DNA from: Nitrospina sp.
GTDB taxonomy: Bacteria > Nitrospinota > Nitrospinia > Nitrospinales > VA-1
DNA length: 8,353 nucleotides
Direction of reading: 5' to 3'
NCBI GenBank assembly: GCA_018665625.1
Contig: JABJCF010000211.1
Location: 1-8,353, forward strand
Shown here: positions 6,013 to 8,353 of the stretch, in pieces
Layout of the letters: each line of letters starts with the position of its first letter
Numbering within the stretch: the first letter of the stretch is position 1
Translations under genes and position numbers: made by a program
Notes under the pieces: generated by a model
Databases searched by the model: none
Seen by the model: only the letters and a program-made list of their open reading frames with translations
Told to the model about the DNA's origin: nothing

Positions 6013-8115
6013 ATGCAGCGTTTTTTCTTCCTACTCATTCCAGTTTTAATGGCAGTGATGGTTTTCTTCTTTTACGGCGAAGCCTTTCCTGAGAAACCTT
6101 ACAACCGTCTGGTGCATGAGAAGAGCCCTTATCTTTTACAGCACAAGAGCAATCCAATCCACTGGTACGCATGGGGGGAAGAGGCACTTAAAGCATCTCG
6201 TGACCAAAACAAACCCATTTTCTTAAGCATTGGTTATTCAACCTGCCATTGGTGCCATGTTCTCGAAAAAGAATCATTTGAAAATGAAGAAGTAGCTGCA
6301 ATGCTGAACGATGGTTTCATTTGCATCAAAGTAGATCGAGAGGAGCATCCCGATGTCGATCAGTTTTATATGAATGTAGTGCAGGCGATGACAGGTGGCG
6401 GAGGCTGGCCCTTGACCGTAATCATGACACCGGAAAAAATTCCTGTGTTTGGAGGAACCTATTTCCCAAAAGACCAACTCATGCAAATTATAAGTGCATT
6501 GGATTCAGCATGGACCGATCAACCAGAAAAAATAAAAGCCGTTGGGGATAATGTTAGAAAATTTATAGAAGCCGGAGACCGCATCTCAACCCAATCGGTT
6601 ACCTTAGATGAAACGATGATGAAAGATTTTTATAAAAAATCCATCATCAGTTTCGATGAAGAGAATGGTGGGTTTGGTCTTGCCCCCAAGTTTCCGCCGA
6701 CCATGAAAATGCGCTTGCTGTTACGTATCGCCCAACGGACTGCAGACAAGCACGCGGTTAAAATGGTGGCGTCTACTTTAGAGCATATGGCGCGTGGGGG
6801 AATTTATGACCACCTCGCTGGTGGATTTCATCGCTACTCCACAGACCCGATTTGGTTGGTGCCGCATTTTGAGAAGATGCTCTACGATCAGGCAGCCATG
6901 GCGACCGTTTATCTCGAAGGTTATCAAGTTACAGGAAATGAAGTTTTCGAATCGGTGGCGCGAGGTATTCTCGATTATGTTCTCAGCGATATGACAGGCC
7001 CAAATGGCGAATTTTATTCCGCTGAAGATGCCGATAGTGAAGGCGAAGAGGGAACGTATTATGTGTGGTCCGATGCGGAACTTAAAAAAAGTCTTACATT
7101 GGAAGAGTATCAACAAGCCTATAAGTTATTCGGCGTGACATCTGTTGGTAATTTTGAAAAAACAGGGAAAAATATTCTGCATTTAAATAAAGAAGTTAGC
7201 TGGAAAGAAGGCGAAGCAGCAGGAGTCCTAAAAAGCAAATTATTAAAAATCAGAGAAAAGCGCGAACGTCCATTTAAAGACGATAAAATTTTAACGGCCT
7301 GGAACGGACTCATGATAAGTGCCATGGCAAAAGCGGCTCAAGTGCTGCAGGATGAAAAATATTTAAGCGCAGCACAACAATCAGCCCAGTTTATTAAAGC
7401 AAAGCTTCACGAGAACGAAAAACTGGCACGTCGATACCGGGAAGGCGAAGCCAAGTTCACTGCCAGCGTCGATGACTATGCTTACTTGATTCAGGGGTTA
7501 ATCCATCTATATGAAGCGGACTTCGATGAACAATGGCTGATCTGGGCCAATACATTACAGAAAAAACAAGATGAGTTGTTCTGGGATAAGGAAACAGGCG
7601 GTTATTATTTTTCAGAGGAACAGGGCAGTCTTTTACCCGGTCGCAATAAACGTTTCGAAGATAACGCTCGCCCCAATAGCAACGCGGTTTCAGCGCTCAA
7701 TTTATTGAAACTATATAACTTCACCCTTTACAGGCCCTATAGAGAAAAAGCCAAGACCATTTTCACTCTGGCAGGTGAAATGATGAGCCGGGCTCATAAC
7801 GCCTTTGCGCAGATGTTTATCGCGTTGGATTTCTATCTCGATAAATCGAAAGAAGTGGTTGTGGTGGGGCCCAAAGACTCAAAAGAAAAAGATGCCATCA
7901 TTAAAATGCTACGCACTGAGTTTTTACCAAACAAAACGGTAGGCTATATCCCTCCTGATTCCAAATCCTCTTTTCCGGTATTTGAAAATAAAGTCACCGC
8001 TGAAGGCAGGACGATAGTTTATGTCTGTGAAAACAATATCTGCAAATTCCCCACCGAAGACCTCACCAAAGCCCAGCAGTTAGTTAAAGATAATAAGAAA
8101 TATGCCTTGAATTAA
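6013..8115 (+). CDS. Exported YyaL/SSP411-family (DUF255) thioredoxin-like protein
   Basis: This 700-residue protein has the two-part architecture of the family: an N-terminal thioredoxin-like domain (about 29-190) and a long alpha-helical region resembling six-hairpin (alpha/alpha-barrel) enzymes (about 200-600). Family hallmarks are [20 protein letters not shown] (31-50), the redox-type CHWCH with Cys78 and Cys81, [11 protein letters not shown] (107-117), GGGGWPLTV (128-136), GGTYFP (147-152), [10 protein letters not shown] (285-294), [16 protein letters not shown] (337-352) and [12 protein letters not shown] (423-434). The length is normal for the family and its biochemical role is unsettled. 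Residues 1-24 form a hydrophobic signal peptide with a plausible cleavage site after GEA, so this copy should act in the periplasm or be anchored at the membrane. Many relatives start directly at the NRL region. AGG 7 nt before the ATG supports the start. It follows the membrane acyltransferase gene by 73 nt; a functional link is possible but unproven. Confidence 0.92.
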   Translation: MQRFFFLLIPVLMAVMVFFFYGEAFPEKPYNRLVHEKSPYLLQHKSNPIHWYAWGEEALKASRDQNKPIFLSIGYSTCHWCHVLEKESFENEEVAAMLNDGFICIKVDREEHPDVDQFYMNVVQAMTGGGGWPLTVIMTPEKIPVFGGTYFPKDQLMQIISALDSAWTDQPEKIKAVGDNVRKFIEAGDRISTQSVTLDETMMKDFYKKSIISFDEENGGFGLAPKFPPTMKMRLLLRIAQRTADKHAVKMVASTLEHMARGGIYDHLAGGFHRYSTDPIWLVPHFEKMLYDQAAMATVYLEGYQVTGNEVFESVARGILDYVLSDMTGPNGEFYSAEDADSEGEEGTYYVWSDAELKKSLTLEEYQQAYKLFGVTSVGNFEKTGKNILHLNKEVSWKEGEAAGVLKSKLLKIREKRERPFKDDKILTAWNGLMISAMAKAAQVLQDEKYLSAAQQSAQFIKAKLHENEKLARRYREGEAKFTASVDDYAYLIQGLIHLYEADFDEQWLIWANTLQKKQDELFWDKETGGYYFSEEQGSLLPGRNKRFEDNARPNSNAVSALNLLKLYNFTLYRPYREKAKTIFTLAGEMMSRAHNAFAQMFIALDFYLDKSKEVVVVGPKDSKEKDAIIKMLRTEFLPNKTVGYIPPDSKSSFPVFENKVTAEGRTIVYVCENNICKFPTEDLTKAQQLVKDNKKYALN

Positions 8116-8131
8116 ATTCCTATACAACTAC

Positions 8132-8161
8132 AACCGAGCCCCCCTTATTTGGGGGATGGTT
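8132..8161 (+). terminator. Possible hairpin terminator after the YyaL-like gene
   Basis: A G/C-only stem of CCCCC (8140-8144) and GGGGG (8151-8155) encloses TTATTT. AACC (8132-8135) and GGTT (8158-8161) could extend it across an uneven internal loop. There is no clean T-run directly after, only mixed TCTAGGTTTCTCC. It lies at the right place, 17 nt past the stop, but is not a textbook terminator. Confidence 0.4.
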
Positions 8162-8176
8162 CTAGGTTTCTCCAAA

Positions 8177-8185
8177 TGGGATAAT
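8177..8185 (+). promoter_or_regulatory. Putative extended -10 promoter of the last gene
   Basis: TGGGATAAT has the extended -10 form TGnTATAAT with one mismatch. No good -35 is visible at the expected distance, as is usual for extended -10 promoters. A start near 8192 would give a leader of about 28 nt carrying a strong ribosome site. Confidence 0.4.
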
Positions 8186-8207
8186 AAATAAACATTCATA
8201 TCTTTTT

Positions 8208-8213
8208 AAGGAG
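8208..8213 (+). promoter_or_regulatory. Strong ribosome binding site of the last gene
   Basis: AAGGAG ends 6 nt before the ATG at 8220. It is the strongest ribosome site in the window and identifies a real gene start although the frame is cut by the window edge. Confidence 0.75.
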
Positions 8214-8219
8214 AAGAAT

Positions 8220-8353
8220 ATGTTTCAAATTGTTTCAAAATTTCTTTGTTGTGTTATTGCGTTCATGTTCCTTTTTTCATTTAATATAAATTCTTCATTG
8301 ATGGGCAATTTGTTCGAACCACCCACTGCCGAAGCCAAGAAAAAAGATAAAAA
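8220..8353 (+). CDS. N-terminus of a secreted hypothetical protein (3' partial)
   Basis: Forty-four codons are visible before the edge. The product starts MFQIVSKFLCCVIAFMFLFS, with one Lys ahead of a hydrophobic core of about 14 residues. A polar stretch follows, then PPTAEAKKKDK, with a plausible signal peptidase I site at AEA. It should be exported through Sec. The Cys pair lies inside the hydrophobic core and is not followed by a lipobox-like arrangement, so a lipoprotein is unlikely. The start is supported by AAGGAG 6 nt upstream and by an extended -10. The visible mature part begins with a lysine-rich run. I do not recognise the protein, and its function cannot be judged from this fragment. 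Confidence 0.7.
   Translation, partial: MFQIVSKFLCCVIAFMFLFSFNINSSLMGNLFEPPTAEAKKKDK

Overview
This is an 8.35 kb, moderately AT-rich stretch of a bacterial chromosome. All seven genes lie on the + strand, closely packed. The organism is probably a free-living Gram-negative: the secreted proteins have ordinary Sec-type signals and ribosome sites are of the GGAG/AAGGAG kind. Nothing here fixes the phylum. There is no rRNA, tRNA, CRISPR array, transposase or integrase. Both end genes run off the window.

Layout. (1) 2-1243: the 3' part of a nonribosomal-peptide-type adenylation (A) domain, ending without a carrier domain. (2) 1345-2802: a radical SAM enzyme of the AmmeMemoRadiSam/AmrS type with a long C-terminal extension of unknown function. 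(3) about 2799-3917: a PLP-dependent enzyme of the Cys/Met (trans-sulfuration) family. Its start appears to be a non-canonical ATA overlapping the previous stop. (4) 3955-4215: a free-standing acyl/peptidyl carrier protein. (5) 4218-5939: a polytopic MBOAT-like membrane acyltransferase, 2 nt after the carrier gene. (6) 6013-8115: an exported member of the YyaL/SSP411 (DUF255) thioredoxin-like family. (7) 8220-end: the start of a small secreted protein.

How the genes may work together. An A domain lacking its own carrier, a discrete carrier protein and an MBOAT-type membrane enzyme are the same three activities that DltA, DltC and DltB use to move an activated amino acid across the membrane. 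The AmrS-like enzyme and the PLP enzyme sit between them and could make or modify the amino acid or acyl group. I infer a Dlt-like route for loading an unusual amino-acid-derived group and transferring it to an envelope or small-molecule acceptor. The sequence shows only the parts and their adjacency, not the chemistry. The YyaL-like gene and the small secreted gene follow after intergenic gaps and may be separate units.

Regulatory sites are modest: a TTGACA-based promoter before the radical SAM gene, a perfect TATAAT just ahead of the carrier gene that may give a nearly leaderless message, an extended -10 before the last gene, and two weak hairpins.
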